From Cryptomeria japonica (Eukaryota; Streptophyta; Pinopsida; Cupressales; Cupressaceae): 64,000 nt of DNA. The DNA lies in NCBI RefSeq assembly GCF_030272615.1, contig NC_081410.1, positions 120,342,640-120,406,639 on the forward strand, given 5' to 3'. This document shows positions 1 through 10,934 of this stretch, piece by piece. Positions within the stretch are counted from its first letter, which is position 1, and each line of letters opens with the position of its first letter. The position numbers and the translations under genes were made by a program. The notes beneath the pieces were generated by a model. It searched no databases, was not told the DNA's origin, and saw nothing but the letters and a program-made list of their open reading frames with translations.

Positions 1-155
1 TCTTTATACATTAGAACGTCATTGTTTAGTGTCCTCATGTCGCTTTCTATCTGGAAATGATTGAATAGAATATGGTTAACACAAAGTGACAATTCTTTGT
101 CCCGATCCAACTCTACTACTGCTCGATTATTCTCATCAATGAACTCTTGTTTCCA

Positions 156-614
156 CTATTCGAATGATACTAACTCACCATTACTGTAAAAAGAGGGCAC
201 CCTAGGGGTATTCCCATCGTCTAGCCTCTGAAGCTCTTTCCTTAATTGATTTGCCAATTCATCATGGGACTTCAAGTAAGCCTCGGCTTCAATTTTCTCA
301 CTTGGATTAATCAGACTATTATCATTCATCATGTCTCCCAACCGAGACCTGAGCCTTTCATGCTCTTTCAAAGCTTTGACTATTCCAGTGTATGTTTTCC
401 AATAGATTTCTGCAACTTGCATCATACTTCTGAACCTATGTTTAATGATCTCTAGAATCAACTTATCCATCTTTTGTTGTACCTTTTCTACTTGCCGAGA
501 TGTCTTTTTGGCCCTGTTCCTCCAATACATAGCGTCTATCAAGGCATCCATGGCATCTCTGTCAACATCGTATGTCATCCCTGTTTGACTGGTACCTGTA
601 TCAATCTGAAGCAA
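156..614 (-). CDS. unrecognised 152-residue helical ORF
   Basis: This minus-strand open frame lies about 70 bases downstream of the 357-codon frame and continues the non-coding-to-gag order of the LTR element. The product is rich in Lys, Arg, Glu and Leu. It has long predicted helices (for example RQVEKVQQKMDKLILEIIKH) and a second charged helix near residues 80-130, so it looks like a coiled-coil protein. I know of no family for it. It may be a continuation of the same extra coding region seen at 681-1754, or an independent short frame. The stretch from 1 to 155 shows nothing further that I can name. Confidence 0.35.
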   Translation of the reverse strand: MLQIDTGTSQTGMTYDVDRDAMDALIDAMYWRNRAKKTSRQVEKVQQKMDKLILEIIKHRFRSMMQVAEIYWKTYTGIVKALKEHERLRSRLGDMMNDNSLINPSEKIEAEAYLKSHDELANQLRKELQRLDDGNTPRVPSFYSNGELVSFE

Positions 615-680
615 TCTTGCTTGTAGCCTCTATTTTTCTTCATCGGTTTTCTCATATAGGCTTTTGTATGTAGAATTTTC

Positions 681-1754
681 TTAGACCAAAAACTCTATCT
701 GATCTTGGTTCAGTTTAGTGACATCCAAATTTAGTTTGGCAGTTGTTCTAGGGTCAGTCTTTCCAACCTGTTGCACCATCAAATGTCCAAAAGCTTCTTT
801 TGTATCAACCAATAGAGGTCTTTTATCTTTGGGATAGATAGCCCACTGTAGAAGAGCCTTCTGATCTGGATCATATCCTGATCCTCTAAAGAGTTTATCA
901 TTCTCTTTTGGCATCATTTGCCTACTTGGGTTCTGTTTCTTGAGGAATCCATCAAACAACAAGGCAGAGTTCATGTCCCATCCAGAGTATAATAGCACAC
1001 CAGATTCCTTAAGCAGTTGTCTTCCCTTCTCAGGTGTCATTTGTCTCATCACAAGATCCATCTCCTCTTGTAACTTTTGAAGTTGCTGCTCTTCTTCACT
1101 ATTTCTCATGTTATTCCTAATTTGAGATCCTTTATGTTGATAGAGGAATGCGGTGAACTCCTTGGAAGCAATGAAGTCACTATCAGCAACGAAATCCTCA
1201 TGCTCCAGGAATCTGATGTCAGCCACTTCTTGAACATTTAGTTGTCCTGTTGCCAAGTCTATTGGTGTATCCTCTTCATAACTAGGGGGGTAATCCTCTC
1301 GAGGAGTGAATGGAACGATGCCAGATGTGGAAGCGGGAGACATATGAGCCAAAGGCTCTGTATTCCTAATAGTATCAATGTAATCCCTAAAAACATGAGG
1401 TGGGACTCCCTCAAGTATTTCCAATTCATGCTCCACAAGTTTGTTGGCCAACTCCAAGGGGTCTCCAATATTTTGTAGCACGTTCTCATCCATTTTCCTT
1501 CTAAAAAGCTTCCATTTATAAGCTTGCATTTCTTTCTCAAACTTTATTCGCTTCACTCTAGCCTCTTCTCTGCCAATGTTCTTAATGAGGTCATCTGGTA
1601 GGTAAGATTTATGTTGTCCAGCCATCATCTTTTGTGATGATTGGGCTATCCTTATGTATCCTTTAGGATCAAAATTGGGCCTTGGATCCCCCATAGCCAT
1701 GCCATAATAATCCAATTTTGTCTGCAGCAGGCCATAACTCTTTGAACTTTTCAT
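681..1754 (-). CDS. unrecognised 357-residue ORF in the position of pol
   Basis: An open frame of 357 codons starts on the minus strand at 1754, where its ATG overlaps the stop of the gag region by four bases (ATGA). The product is hydrophilic and charged. Visible features are a Lys/Glu-rich helical segment at about residues 60-115, a PPSY sequence near residue 155, and a Gln/Glu-rich coiled-coil-like stretch near residues 215-245. No protease DSG, reverse transcriptase or integrase motif is present, and I do not recognise the family. It could be an additional structural protein of this element lineage, a captured host segment, or a separate older element. It is long and uninterrupted compared with the gag region beside it. 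Confidence 0.5.
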   Translation of the reverse strand: MKSSKSYGLLQTKLDYYGMAMGDPRPNFDPKGYIRIAQSSQKMMAGQHKSYLPDDLIKNIGREEARVKRIKFEKEMQAYKWKLFRRKMDENVLQNIGDPLELANKLVEHELEILEGVPPHVFRDYIDTIRNTEPLAHMSPASTSGIVPFTPREDYPPSYEEDTPIDLATGQLNVQEVADIRFLEHEDFVADSDFIASKEFTAFLYQHKGSQIRNNMRNSEEEQQLQKLQEEMDLVMRQMTPEKGRQLLKESGVLLYSGWDMNSALLFDGFLKKQNPSRQMMPKENDKLFRGSGYDPDQKALLQWAIYPKDKRPLLVDTKEAFGHLMVQQVGKTDPRTTAKLNLDVTKLNQDQIEFLV

Positions 1755-2980
1755 AATAAAATCTGAAAAATACTAACAACCCTATTGAACATCAAATTTT
1801 CTCCACTCTCTAATTCAATATGATCCACCTTCGGTGTTTTTCTTCTCAAAGAGTCTGCATGTTCATAAGCAACTGTCTTTCCACTGTTGGATGATGTAGG
1901 CTTGTCAGGGTATCTATATGTCGGGTGTCCCAATTGTCCACAATTGTAACACTTCATAGTTTCAAAATAGGAGTTACCTCTATCGGTACCTCTACCCCTA
2001 TTTGGTCCACCTTGTGCGCCTCTTCCTCTAGAATGTCCACCTCTAGGATTGGTTTCACTACCATGTTCAGTCAGCTTGGCTTCTCCTTGGTTCCTCTGCT
2101 CACTTGACTTGCTTTGGTAACCACCTCGATGGTTCACTTGATCTCTACCTCTGCCTCTACCCCTGTTATGGGAGTCTCCTTTCCTTTTTTTCCTCTCTTC
2201 TACCTTGGCAGTAAGCTGATGACACTTCTGGACAGTAGTAGGAGTCCATAGGCTTATCTCCTCTTAAATGTTCCACTTTAGGCTGCTTAGATACCTAGCC
2301 ACCTTAATGGATTCATCTTCTTGGACTTTGGACCTAAGACATAGCTTTTGAAACTCCTCTGTGTAGGAGGCCACATCAAGATCCTTTTGCTTCAATCCTT
2401 GTCTCTTCTTATGAAGTTGGACTTCGTAATCCTCTGGTAAGTAGTTCTCCTTAATCTTACCCACTATAGCTTTCCAATTTGCAATAGGTAGCTTCCCCAT
2501 ACTAACTCTTTCTTCTTGCAGGTACTTCCACCATGTCAAAGCTGCTCCCCTTAATCTTGATTTGGCAACTTTGACCTTTTGAGCCTCTGTCACTCCTTCA
2601 CACTCAAAGTGGTTTTCCATGACCTCAATCCATTCCATAACAGTGTCTATGTACATTCTTCCACTGAAATGTGGCAATCCTTCAAAGGCTTTGGTGTTCA
2701 AGGCCTTAATAGCTTTCACAAAAGGTTCTTCATTGAACAAGGGATCAGGTTCAGGGATAATGTCATCTATATCTATAGTCTTCTTGCCTTTACCCTTGGT
2801 GTCTTCATCCCAAGGTCCTTGTGTCCTCTGATCCACCACTTCCTGCAGTTTATCCCTCATCTCACTCACAGCTTCTTCAAGGAGTCTATTTTTCTCCTTC
2901 TGTTCTTCCACCTCTCTAGCCAGCTCCACATTAGTAACCATTCTGCTCTCCCCTACTGATTCACCAGTATATAGAGACAT
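1751..2980 (-). pseudogene. gag region (retrotransposon Gag plus zinc knuckle)
   Basis: This is the structural Gag region of the LTR element. It starts with an acidic and coiled-coil N terminus. Next comes a retrotrans_gag domain with recognisable landmarks (FSGRMYIDTVMEWIEVME, LRGAALTWWKYL, and a YTEEFQKLCLRS stretch). A basic Gly/Arg-rich linker follows, then a zinc-knuckle-like motif CYNCGQLGH near 1940-1965. The last residues (GENLMFNRVV) resemble the segment that follows the knuckle in several plant gypsy polyproteins, just before protease. The region is interrupted in about one place and is treated as a fossil. It lies about 25 bases from the primer binding site. Confidence 0.8.
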
Positions 2981-3005
2981 ACACGGTCCAACAAGTCTTT
3001 AACTT

Positions 3006-3017
3006 GCTCTGATACCA
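3006..3017 (-). other. Primer binding site for initiator-Met tRNA
   Basis: On the minus strand this reads TGGTATCAGAGC, which matches the classic plant LTR-retrotransposon primer binding site complementary to the 3' end of initiator-Met tRNA. It lies 3 bases inside the LTR edge and about 25 bases before the gag start codon, as expected. It fixes both the orientation of the element and the inner LTR boundary. Confidence 0.9.
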
Positions 3018-3020
3018 ATC

Positions 3021-4602
3021 TGATGGGATGGGGTTTGGGATAGACTAGCCTAGTCTATGCTCTTGGATCTTTTCCTTGGATCACCTGGTGTTCTCTACAC
3101 ACCCTAGGGTCTTTAGGACTTTCCTTTGCTTGAGGAATCCCCTGACCATGCCCAATCCACCCACCAATGAGTCGCAATGCTGCTCCTAAGGTCTCACCTA
3201 CTCATGAGACTCAAATTCCCTTACTATGGCTAATAAGGGCTAAGTTTGTTCCACATTTCCCAAGGTCTTAGCAAGGTTGTTTCAGGTTTTTTTCAAGGTT
3301 TTTCCACCCATTCATGAGCCCCCAAGAGGTTTCAAGCCTTTAACCCCTTACTGATTTCACAATTTAGTGTTTTTGCCTTCAGAAAGGGCTACAAGGATTA
3401 GGACCAATTAGGCCTCCTAACCGGTCTTCTAGGGCTCCCTCTCACAAACAACCCAATCTCCCAAAAAGGGCTACCATTCATTTGGCAAAGACTCAAGGAT
3501 TTTCTAGGTTTTAGGCCTCCAGGTGTCCGTACTCTGTCCTTGGTGGATTTTAAGGTTTTTGAGGGTTTTTGTGAGGGTTTTTAGAGTATGTCTGGGTCAC
3601 AGTGAAGGTTTTGTATTCTAGCCACCTTGTTTGGATTGGTGGAGGCTCCTCCTTCACACCAATGATGCTTCACTCACTCCTCTACACTTCCTTCAAAGGA
3701 TGCACTCTCCACTAATCAACCTTGCTCTCCAAGACCTCTGCACCAATAGCCATTCCTAATCGGGCACTATCCAGTCTCACCTAGGAATGGGTATATGCTT
3801 GGCCTCCTTGCATTTACAAGGGCCCTTCTTGCTTGGTACTATAGTATAGAGTCTCCACATCCATTCCCCATGGTTTCATGGTGGTTCCACGATGGGGAAT
3901 GGAGTTAAGACTTCATTTGCTCAAACCGGTCCAAAACTGGACAGTAAGACTGCAATTCACAAACTATTTACAAACACACTCAACTAGTAATCAAAAAGAT
4001 AATCTAATCACTCACAATGAAGAGATATACACCATAGAAAACATTCCACATAGGTTTGATCACAAATCAATCCATTTGTTTGCTCGGTAACTTCATTCAA
4101 ACAGATTGGTAACTCAAAAACAGTCATAGTCAATACAGTTTGCTTGAGCCGTACAATCTCTGACAACCAACCCTTCAAATTAGGGTTTGCAACACCTTAT
4201 ACTATCCATACCTCAGTCAGTGTGCCACATTTAGGGTTGTCCACGCCAACCTAAGGATTTTGACATCATGGTGGAAAAGTTGCTTGACAACTTTTAAAAG
4301 TTGTCATGCAACTTTTGAGCAACTTTCCCAATGTTGCTCTTCCTGACTCCTAGACCCACAATGGGCCAACCTAAGGACACCACCATGATATGAAGGACCC
4401 CTAAACTCCTCCAAGACACACATACCCTCCATCTTCAAGAAAATCACAATCTTGACTTATGACCCCTAAGACCTCCTCTAGGACCCTACCTAGGACCTAT
4501 GAGCACATGGCTCATTATTTTATGTACAATGGCTTCTAAGGAAGCATAACACCAACAAGACAAAGAAAGAGAAAGAGTCTAGAAGGGTGCTCCTACACCA
4601 CA
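3021..4602 (-). repeat. 5' LTR of the left-edge retrotransposon
   Basis: On the plus strand the LTR begins TGATGGGATGGGG at 3021, three bases from the primer binding site, and ends CTCCTACACCACA at 4602. On the element strand it therefore runs TG...CA. The 4602 end is chosen because the next bases read as LINE endonuclease coding sequence, and because a similar terminus (GGTGCTCCTGCACCATCA) occurs at 56482-56499. The candidate target-site duplication is GTCCC at 4603-4607; its partner lies outside the window. An alternative end at 4557 (CCAACA) was considered less likely. Confidence 0.72.
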
Positions 4603-4973
4603 GTCCCAGAGGTACATTCTCTCCCTAAAATCATTTGAGGCATAAATAGAGCAAATGCCAAAGGTATTGTTGTTGTAGTTAATAGTAATCCACACAGCTC
4701 TGTTACAAGGGGAGATCCCATTACTAGTGATATAATTCCCCCATCTTGGGTTAACCATAAGCGCAACTCCACCCCTGCCCCTAGGGTGGTTAGTGTAGAA
4801 TTTGATAGCATCTTTCCAAAGGAAGTTAAGATTGGATTCAAGCACGAAACCAATAGCTTTAATCTCCTGTAACATCAAGAAGTCCATGGACTTACAAGTA
4901 TCTAAATAACGCTTAATAATAAATTTCTTTCAGGGGATTCAAGCCCCCTTATGTTCCAAGAGATGTAATTCAT
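4603..4973 (-). pseudogene. LINE-A ORF2 N-terminus (APE-type endonuclease), truncated
   Basis: ORF2 begins with ATG at 4973, directly overlapping the ORF1 stop. Its first residues MNYISWNIRGL are the standard start of the plant L1 endonuclease domain. The frame then breaks and continues as MDFLMLQEIKAIG (4887 downward), which carries the conserved LQE catalytic-site segment, followed by GGVALMVN and the ICSIYASNDFRERMYLWD segment. The reading stops being LINE-like exactly at the LTR boundary (4602/4603). Only about 120 residues of an ORF2 that normally exceeds 1200 are present. Confidence 0.8.
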
Positions 4974-6638
4974 GAGGAAACATGGGGGGGAGGAGAACAT
5001 TGGTCTGTTGAACCCACAAATGGGGTCATAGTAACAGAGGGGGTGTCCCCGTGCTTTTTATTGGAGGAGTTCTTATTCTTGGAACCCAAAGGCCTCCCCC
5101 ATTGTTTCAATGTGGGGAAAACACCCTTGAATTCATCATCATTAACTGAGATAGTAGGGGACAAGATATCCACCTCCATGGACTGCTTGGAGTGGAGATT
5201 AGCAGAATCTGAGTAATGTTTACTAGCAGGGATGACCTCAAGCACACAATCATCGCTTAGCTCTTTGAAAATCTTATGAGGGAAGTTCTGGGGAGGGTCT
5301 GAGTCAGTGCAAAATACAAAGGGGTCCTTGTTGACCAAATTAGTTGGGGGGGAACTACTTTGGGTTTCTTGAGAGACGACTAGGATAGGGTTGTCTACGC
5401 TTGAGGCTAGAAGAGGACTTAAGTACTGGGAGCCCACAGTGGAGGTGTTCATCTACTTATTGGTCCTACGCCTACGTTTATTAGACTTGTTTGCCATAGT
5501 TTGGAAATCATCAATTTGATTCTCATTTTCAATAGACATGAAGTTAGTTGAGATTATGACAGTGGAAGGAGTAGCAGGGAGGGGATTAGAGTGTTCACCC
5601 ACATGAGGGGTTTTGATCACAGAGGATTCCACATTAGGGTTAGCAGTATTGGTGGGTTTTTGGAGGGGTGAGGGCTTAGCCGATGAAGGTTTTTTTTTTA
5701 GGATGGGGCAGTCCTTCCTCAAATGCCCTTCCCTTCTACATAAAAAGCAAGCATTCAGACCTCCAAGAACTTCAATAGGGCAAGAATAATTATCGTTAGT
5801 AATGTTAATGTTGATTTCATCCAGAATCTCTTTATCAGGATTCAATGAAATAAGTATCTTGGCATCTATATGTGGAACCAATCTCACCGTGTCATCCATT
5901 CGGATGACTTTACCAAGTGATTCAAGCAATTGCGAAAGGAAACATCATAGAAAAGGCGGGATTTTTTTAACCAAGATCCACCGAGGGGCTGAGAGGGCAA
6001 GAACTTCCTCATGAATGGCCTCGGGGGACCAAGCCAGGGCACGAAAGGAGGTAGAACCCACAGTCCAATACTATTTTTTAAGCACTTCAGCCTGAGATTC
6101 ATGATTAGCAAAGAAAATCACATATAATACTTTTTTAATTTGTTTGCAAAATGAAATATGAAAGCCAAGTTTCAAGTTCCAGTAGTTATGGAACCAATCA
6201 TCTAAAAAATTATCTAGGAGGGCATTTGTCTACTTCAACAGCAAAGAAAAAAATAGCAGAATTCCTTAACCTATTTTTTTCCTTCACAATTTCAACAAGC
6301 ATTTCTGGATTCAGAAAAACAGAGAAAGGTAAAGCAGCATCAGCAGCCCCATTGCTCATACCAGTTTCAGAGCCTCCAAGAGCACTCGCCAGATCAAATC
6401 TTGCGCTCGCGTCAATGGCATTGCCAGAGTTAGCAACCGCCTCGGAGAATGATTTGGGTCTTGCAGGCAAAGAGTTGATGGTTTTGGTGGGATTAAGCAA
6501 GTTTGGATTGTCAGAGGCCATTGATGCCCTAGGCGTAGCTGAGGGAGAGATATGGGGTAAGGCCTCTGCCGAACAGCAGAGGGAAGAGGGAGAGTTTTCA
6601 CTCATATTAATTGAAATAAAAACATGGAACGAATACAC
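4970..6638 (-). pseudogene. LINE-A ORF1 (DUF4283-type RNA-binding protein), broken
   Basis: ORF1 of plant L1 LINEs encodes a nucleic-acid binding protein that packages the element RNA. Here the N-terminal part (6210-6638) carries the KSFSEAV segment typical just before the DUF4283 domain. After at least one frameshift, the DUF4283 remainder lies at about 5884-6111 and then 5453-5929, ending in a CCHC zinc knuckle CFLCRREGHLRKDC at about residues 88-101 of that last frame. A single in-frame TAG at 5453-5455 separates this from the C-terminal tail (4970-5452), which continues in the same frame. The final stop overlaps the ORF2 start as ATGA at 4973-4970. Confidence 0.78.
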
Positions 6639-6839
6639 CTGTTAGCTCGCTGTTGCCGCCATTCTCCTCTCTAAATCAATTTCTAGCCTTCAGGCCCACC
6701 GATGACTCATAGAGCAGAGCCCTTCACGCAGAGCACAAAGAGCATAATCCAAAAAATATATATTGCATGCAGAGCACACAGAAAACAATCGCACGCAGAG
6801 CACGTGGAGCACAATTGCACCAATAATGTCCACATATCA

Positions 6840-9153
6840 TATATTTAATGTTTAAATCAATATTATATGTAAAAATTATATATAAAAAAATTAAATATAA
6901 ACTATATATATAATTTGAACTATCAATTAAAAGTAAATATATTCTAATTTTGTATAACTTTAAAACATGTTACCTAATAATATTTAGTAATTAAAAAACA
7001 AATTCCAATACATTTGACCATAAATATGAATTAATTAAAATTCAAAATTCAATATATTTGATAAAAATATCAATACTTTGAAATTTAAAATTTATACTTG
7101 ATTTTATGAATATTGATAAATTGAAATTTAAAACCTAACATAAAATATGAATTTAATGACTATATATACACCAAACAATTATAAAGAAATTAAAAATACA
7201 AAAAAGCCATTAAAAAATAATTTACTAAAAAAAATATTGAAAAAAATATAAGTATATAAATATTAAAAACAAGTGCCACATAGTGGCAAGTACTTGCCTT
7301 TATATATTATAATAAAAAAAATTGTTGTAATTTTTAAATATTATAATTTTGATCTTGTTATTTTAAAATTATATTTTTTAATTATATTTTTGTAATATTA
7401 ATTATAATTATCACTTCAATAAAATAATATTAATAATTATAATATAATATAAACATTACAGTGACAATATTCATTTTTCTTAAGAATACAATCCTAACTT
7501 AATTATGAAATCTATACAATTATAAATGTAATAATAAAATTAATCTTAAACTTGTGTTTCTTAATTATTATAATTTTGAATTCTTGTTATTTTAAAATTA
7601 TATATTTTTGCTTATATTTTTGTAATATTAATTCTAATTGTCACTTCAATAAAATAATATTAATAATTATAATATAACATAAACATTATAGTGAAAATAT
7701 ACATTTGTCTTAAGAATACAATCCTAATTTAATTATGAAACCTATATAATTATAAATGTAATAAAAAAACTAGCATACCTATATTTTTAGAAATCTAAGC
7801 AAAGTACGTCGAGAAATATCAAGTTTCAAAGTATGGAATATTTATATTTTCAATGATAAATTATGGAGTGCAATTAAATTCAATGATAGATGATGTTTTT
7901 AATTTAATTTTGGTTAAATTTGAATTAATAATAATTAAAATGAGATAAAAGCAATATCATACTTTTTAGAGGTATAATAACAATATTTGCAAATTAAAAA
8001 TTTGGAATTATTTATCAAAAGGATATTTAAAAAATAGAAAAAAAATCACTTGACTAATCATTCACGAAGTAGTAATAAATGTTAAACAACATCTATACTA
8101 TATTATAATCATTGAATTTAGTCATAGATACAATGTGTAAATATGTTTTCAAAATTTGTGTCAAGTTTTACTTTGTTAACCATTTATGCACTGGTAATAT
8201 CTGTTCATTTTCAATATCATGAAGAAGAGCCCGAATTTTGATTGTTAGGTTGGACTTCACAACATATAATGTAGGTATCCCATAGTGAGGATGTAACAAC
8301 CTGAATGATGGCATGACTTGATGCAATGTGAATCTGATTGAATAATTAAACTTAAAAGTAGTAAGCAACCATTCTTCAATTGGTCATGTGTGAAAACTAA
8401 TTCATGATTGTCCCTTAAGAAATCTCATGAACTTCATACTGAGTTGTTCAGATAGTTGTGTCTTTTTATTGTCATTGTTGGCCTAATAGTGACCTTCCAT
8501 ATACATCTAGCAAGGTAAAGGCCTTGAAGCTCATGGTATTGAAAAATTGGTCAGTCACATAAATTTATAGTCTCAATTTGTAAATTATATTTTTTTACAT
8601 CTAAGTTTATTTTCATCTTGGAACCATAGAGGATGTTAAAGTATAAAGCATAATTATCAAAAAAAAAATTTATTATACTTTGGTCCATTTTTGTCAATTC
8701 TATTGATCATTTTTTCTCTCAACCAGTAGTGGACACTTAATTCCTGTATACGAAAGATGGTATTGAGTGGAAGATGGTAGTGGTACTTTTTCAACCAATT
8801 GGACACCCATGCACATACATTACGTGACATTTTGCTCACCTGCAAGGAAATTATTTTTAGCTTTTAAATCAATATTGAATAGTAAAAGATAAATATTTTA
8901 AACTTAAAGGCAATATATGTTAAGGTGGGGTAATTATATAAATTTATAGAAATTTTCTTCATTTAAAGTAAAGTTGTTAAATATGAAATAGAGTAGAGCA
9001 ACATATATCTAACATTTCTCTTATCATAACAAAAAAAATGATGCAAGGTTACATCATGTATATTTAGAAAATGCTACATATTTCAAAAAAAAATCATTTG
9101 AAGTAAATGTATGTAGTTAAATAATAAATATAATAGAACAACATATATGTAAT
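6840..9153. other. AT-rich intergenic DNA, no recognised gene
   Basis: This very AT-rich stretch shows no convincing coding region. Two short minus-strand frames (8168-8368 and 8657-8845) are unrecognised and probably by chance or relics. A diverged tandem duplication at about 7320-7779 is listed separately. Confidence 0.6.
7320..7779. repeat. two-copy tandem repeat, period 230 bp, AT-rich
   Basis: Two adjacent copies can be read side by side, for example AAACATTACAGTGACAATAT at 7451 and AAACATTATAGTGAAAATAT at 7681. Both are followed by a TTAAGAATACAATCCTAA segment. The period is 230 bases. A weaker relative of the left part occurs at about 19650-19740, so this is probably a fragment of a dispersed repeat family. 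Confidence 0.7.
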
Positions 9154-10597
9154 TGTAGATGTATAAATTTGACCACCTTCTTAAATAAATATTTAATATT
9201 TATTTTAACGCCACCCCCCCTATTTAATTAATTTCTTGATTTTCAACTATTTGATTAAATAAATTATTCAATTTATTTAATTAAATTAACCTAAACCTTT
9301 TCTAACATTTAATTAAATAAATCACTTTGTTTAATTAATTCCCTTTTCTTCCTTTTAATTTAATTGACCCTTGCATATAAATAAATCTAATTTATTTATA
9401 AAAATCCACCCACTTGTATTTATGCAAGTTGCATTTATTTTAGTTGAAATAAAACTTTATTTTAATTAAAATTATTTTTCTCCCACTTTCCCTCTCCTAC
9501 ATTTCCCACTTGCCTCCTAAACATTCTTCTAGAAACCATCTAATCCTAATCAATTAGCTTTAATCTCTCTAATCATGTCATTTCCCTAAATTTGAGGAGG
9601 TCACTTCTCAAATTTGGAGGAAAGTCTTCTAAATGCATTTAAGGCTACATTTCTTCAACAAGCTAACTTGTTGAGCTCCCCCAAATTTGGAAGGACTCTT
9701 ACAAATTTATCCCCAAAGTCTTCCAAACCATTAATGGTTAACTCAACCTTCCCCTCATGGTTAGAGACTTTCTCTATAACTTAACTCTTATCTAACTCAA
9801 GGGTCTTATCAAGCATCCATGGCTTTAACCTTGGTTATCCTATTAACCCTTGCACAAGAGTTTACCCCTTGGGTAAAAGTTTTATCCAATGGATGACCCT
9901 AACCTAACCATAACCTTACCTCCTACGGTAACCTTCATGTCTCCTCGGGCATTTAATGCCTCTTGCATCTCCTCTCAAGCCACCTCTTGTTGACAATTGT
10001 CACCATTTCATTGGTAAAAATTGTAAACATGGATTGAGTAACTTTCAATCCTAACTATTGTTAAGATTATTTAATCTTAACCCTCCATTGTCTTATTTTC
10101 CCTATAAATAGAGTTCTCATTCCTCATTCTCCAGATCCAAGTTTCATGCATCTACATTATAGTCTAATTTACTAAGCATTTTACCTCTCTTAGTTAAAAT
10201 ATCATCATAAACATTTAGAAGCATTTCATTTCATATCATAGAATATTCACGGTAGTATATCATGCTAGGATAATTTGTTAATCTCATTATCATATCACTA
10301 TCTTCATCTTAACTTAATCATTATAGATTTTAACATATCATATAGATCTTAGAATGCATTCATGCATATAGATCATAATATCACTCGTTCTTAGAGTTGT
10401 CATTCCTAAGTCATTTGCTCAATGATTTGAGAGCAAAACATTGATTTTAGGGATCTTGTGAGATAGAGAACAATGGGATACCCCTTGGGAAGTTAAAGTA
10501 GTTTAAATTAGTTTATACTTGCACTAAGAGTCTCATTGGTATGTAGGTCATCTGATCTCGATTTATTCATTTTGATCACCACATTTTCTCGCATACA
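9154..10597 (+). repeat. probable solo LTR, diverged relative of the 31451-33318 family
   Basis: The segment starts TGTAGATGTATAAATTTGACCAC, like TGTAGTCACATAAATTTGTCCAC of the confirmed solo LTR at 31451. It shares the same order of landmarks: TTAATTAAATAAAT-rich 5' third, 'CCACCCACTTGTATTT...GCAAGTTGC', 'TCTCCCACTT', paired CCCAAATTTGG-type segments, and a TATA box CTATAAATAG at 10102-10111. The right end is placed at CATACA (10597) by analogy. The flanks GTAAT and GTAGC agree only partly as a duplication, so the right border is uncertain. Confidence 0.6.
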
Positions 10598-10934
10598 GTA
10601 GCATAACTAAAAAAATGATACTTTAATATTAAATTATATATATTAATCAATATCAAATTATTATTGAGATATTACTATACTTTTGTATTTTTATAATTCT
10701 ATTAAAGTCTTCAGCATTAAAAAAAATCTATTAAGTCTAATTATTGTTATATCATTATATATTTATATTACTATATTACTCATAGTGAGAATGTGTAAAT
10801 AATTTTGTAAAAAATACAAATGAAGAAGCGATACAAGGATGTTAGCAATTATTATCATGGTTGAAAATCACACATTTATTAATGATAATTAATTTCATAT
10901 TATTTGAAGAAAGATATATTACATCAATTATCTT

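Larger units (their letters stand above)
1..4602 (-). mobile_element. LTR retrotransposon (Ty3/gypsy-like gag), 5' part, open at left edge
   Basis: The element reads on the minus strand. In its own order it has a 5' LTR (plus coordinates 3021-4602), a primer binding site for initiator-Met tRNA, a gag region with a zinc knuckle, and then two long unrecognised open frames running off the window. No protease, reverse transcriptase, RNase H or integrase is seen in the visible part. The LTR joins LINE-A sequence exactly at 4602/4603, so the element was inserted into that LINE. The 3' LTR must lie left of position 1. The gag region is broken in about one place; the visible downstream frame of 357 codons is open. 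It could be a gag-only or large derivative type of LTR element, or its pol could lie further left. Confidence 0.82.
4603..6720 (-). mobile_element. LINE-A: 5' half of a plant L1-type LINE, cut by the LTR element
   Basis: The 5' part of a non-LTR retrotransposon lies on the minus strand: ORF1 (about 6638 to 4970), then the start of ORF2 with the endonuclease domain, broken off at 4603 by the LTR element. The reverse transcriptase part should lie left of the window, beyond that insertion. The 5' end is not sharply defined; coding similarity starts near 6638 and a short untranslated leader probably reaches about 6700-6720. Just outside, GCAGAGCAC occurs near 6728 and again (as GCAGAGCAC or a close form) near 6769 and 6796. 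Confidence 0.8.

Noticed and set aside
4551-4557. Alternative LTR border at CCAACA (4557)
   Set aside because: The 45 bases beyond it share the GGTGCTCCTRCACC terminus with another locus (56482-56499) and do not read as LINE; LINE coding resumes only at 4603.
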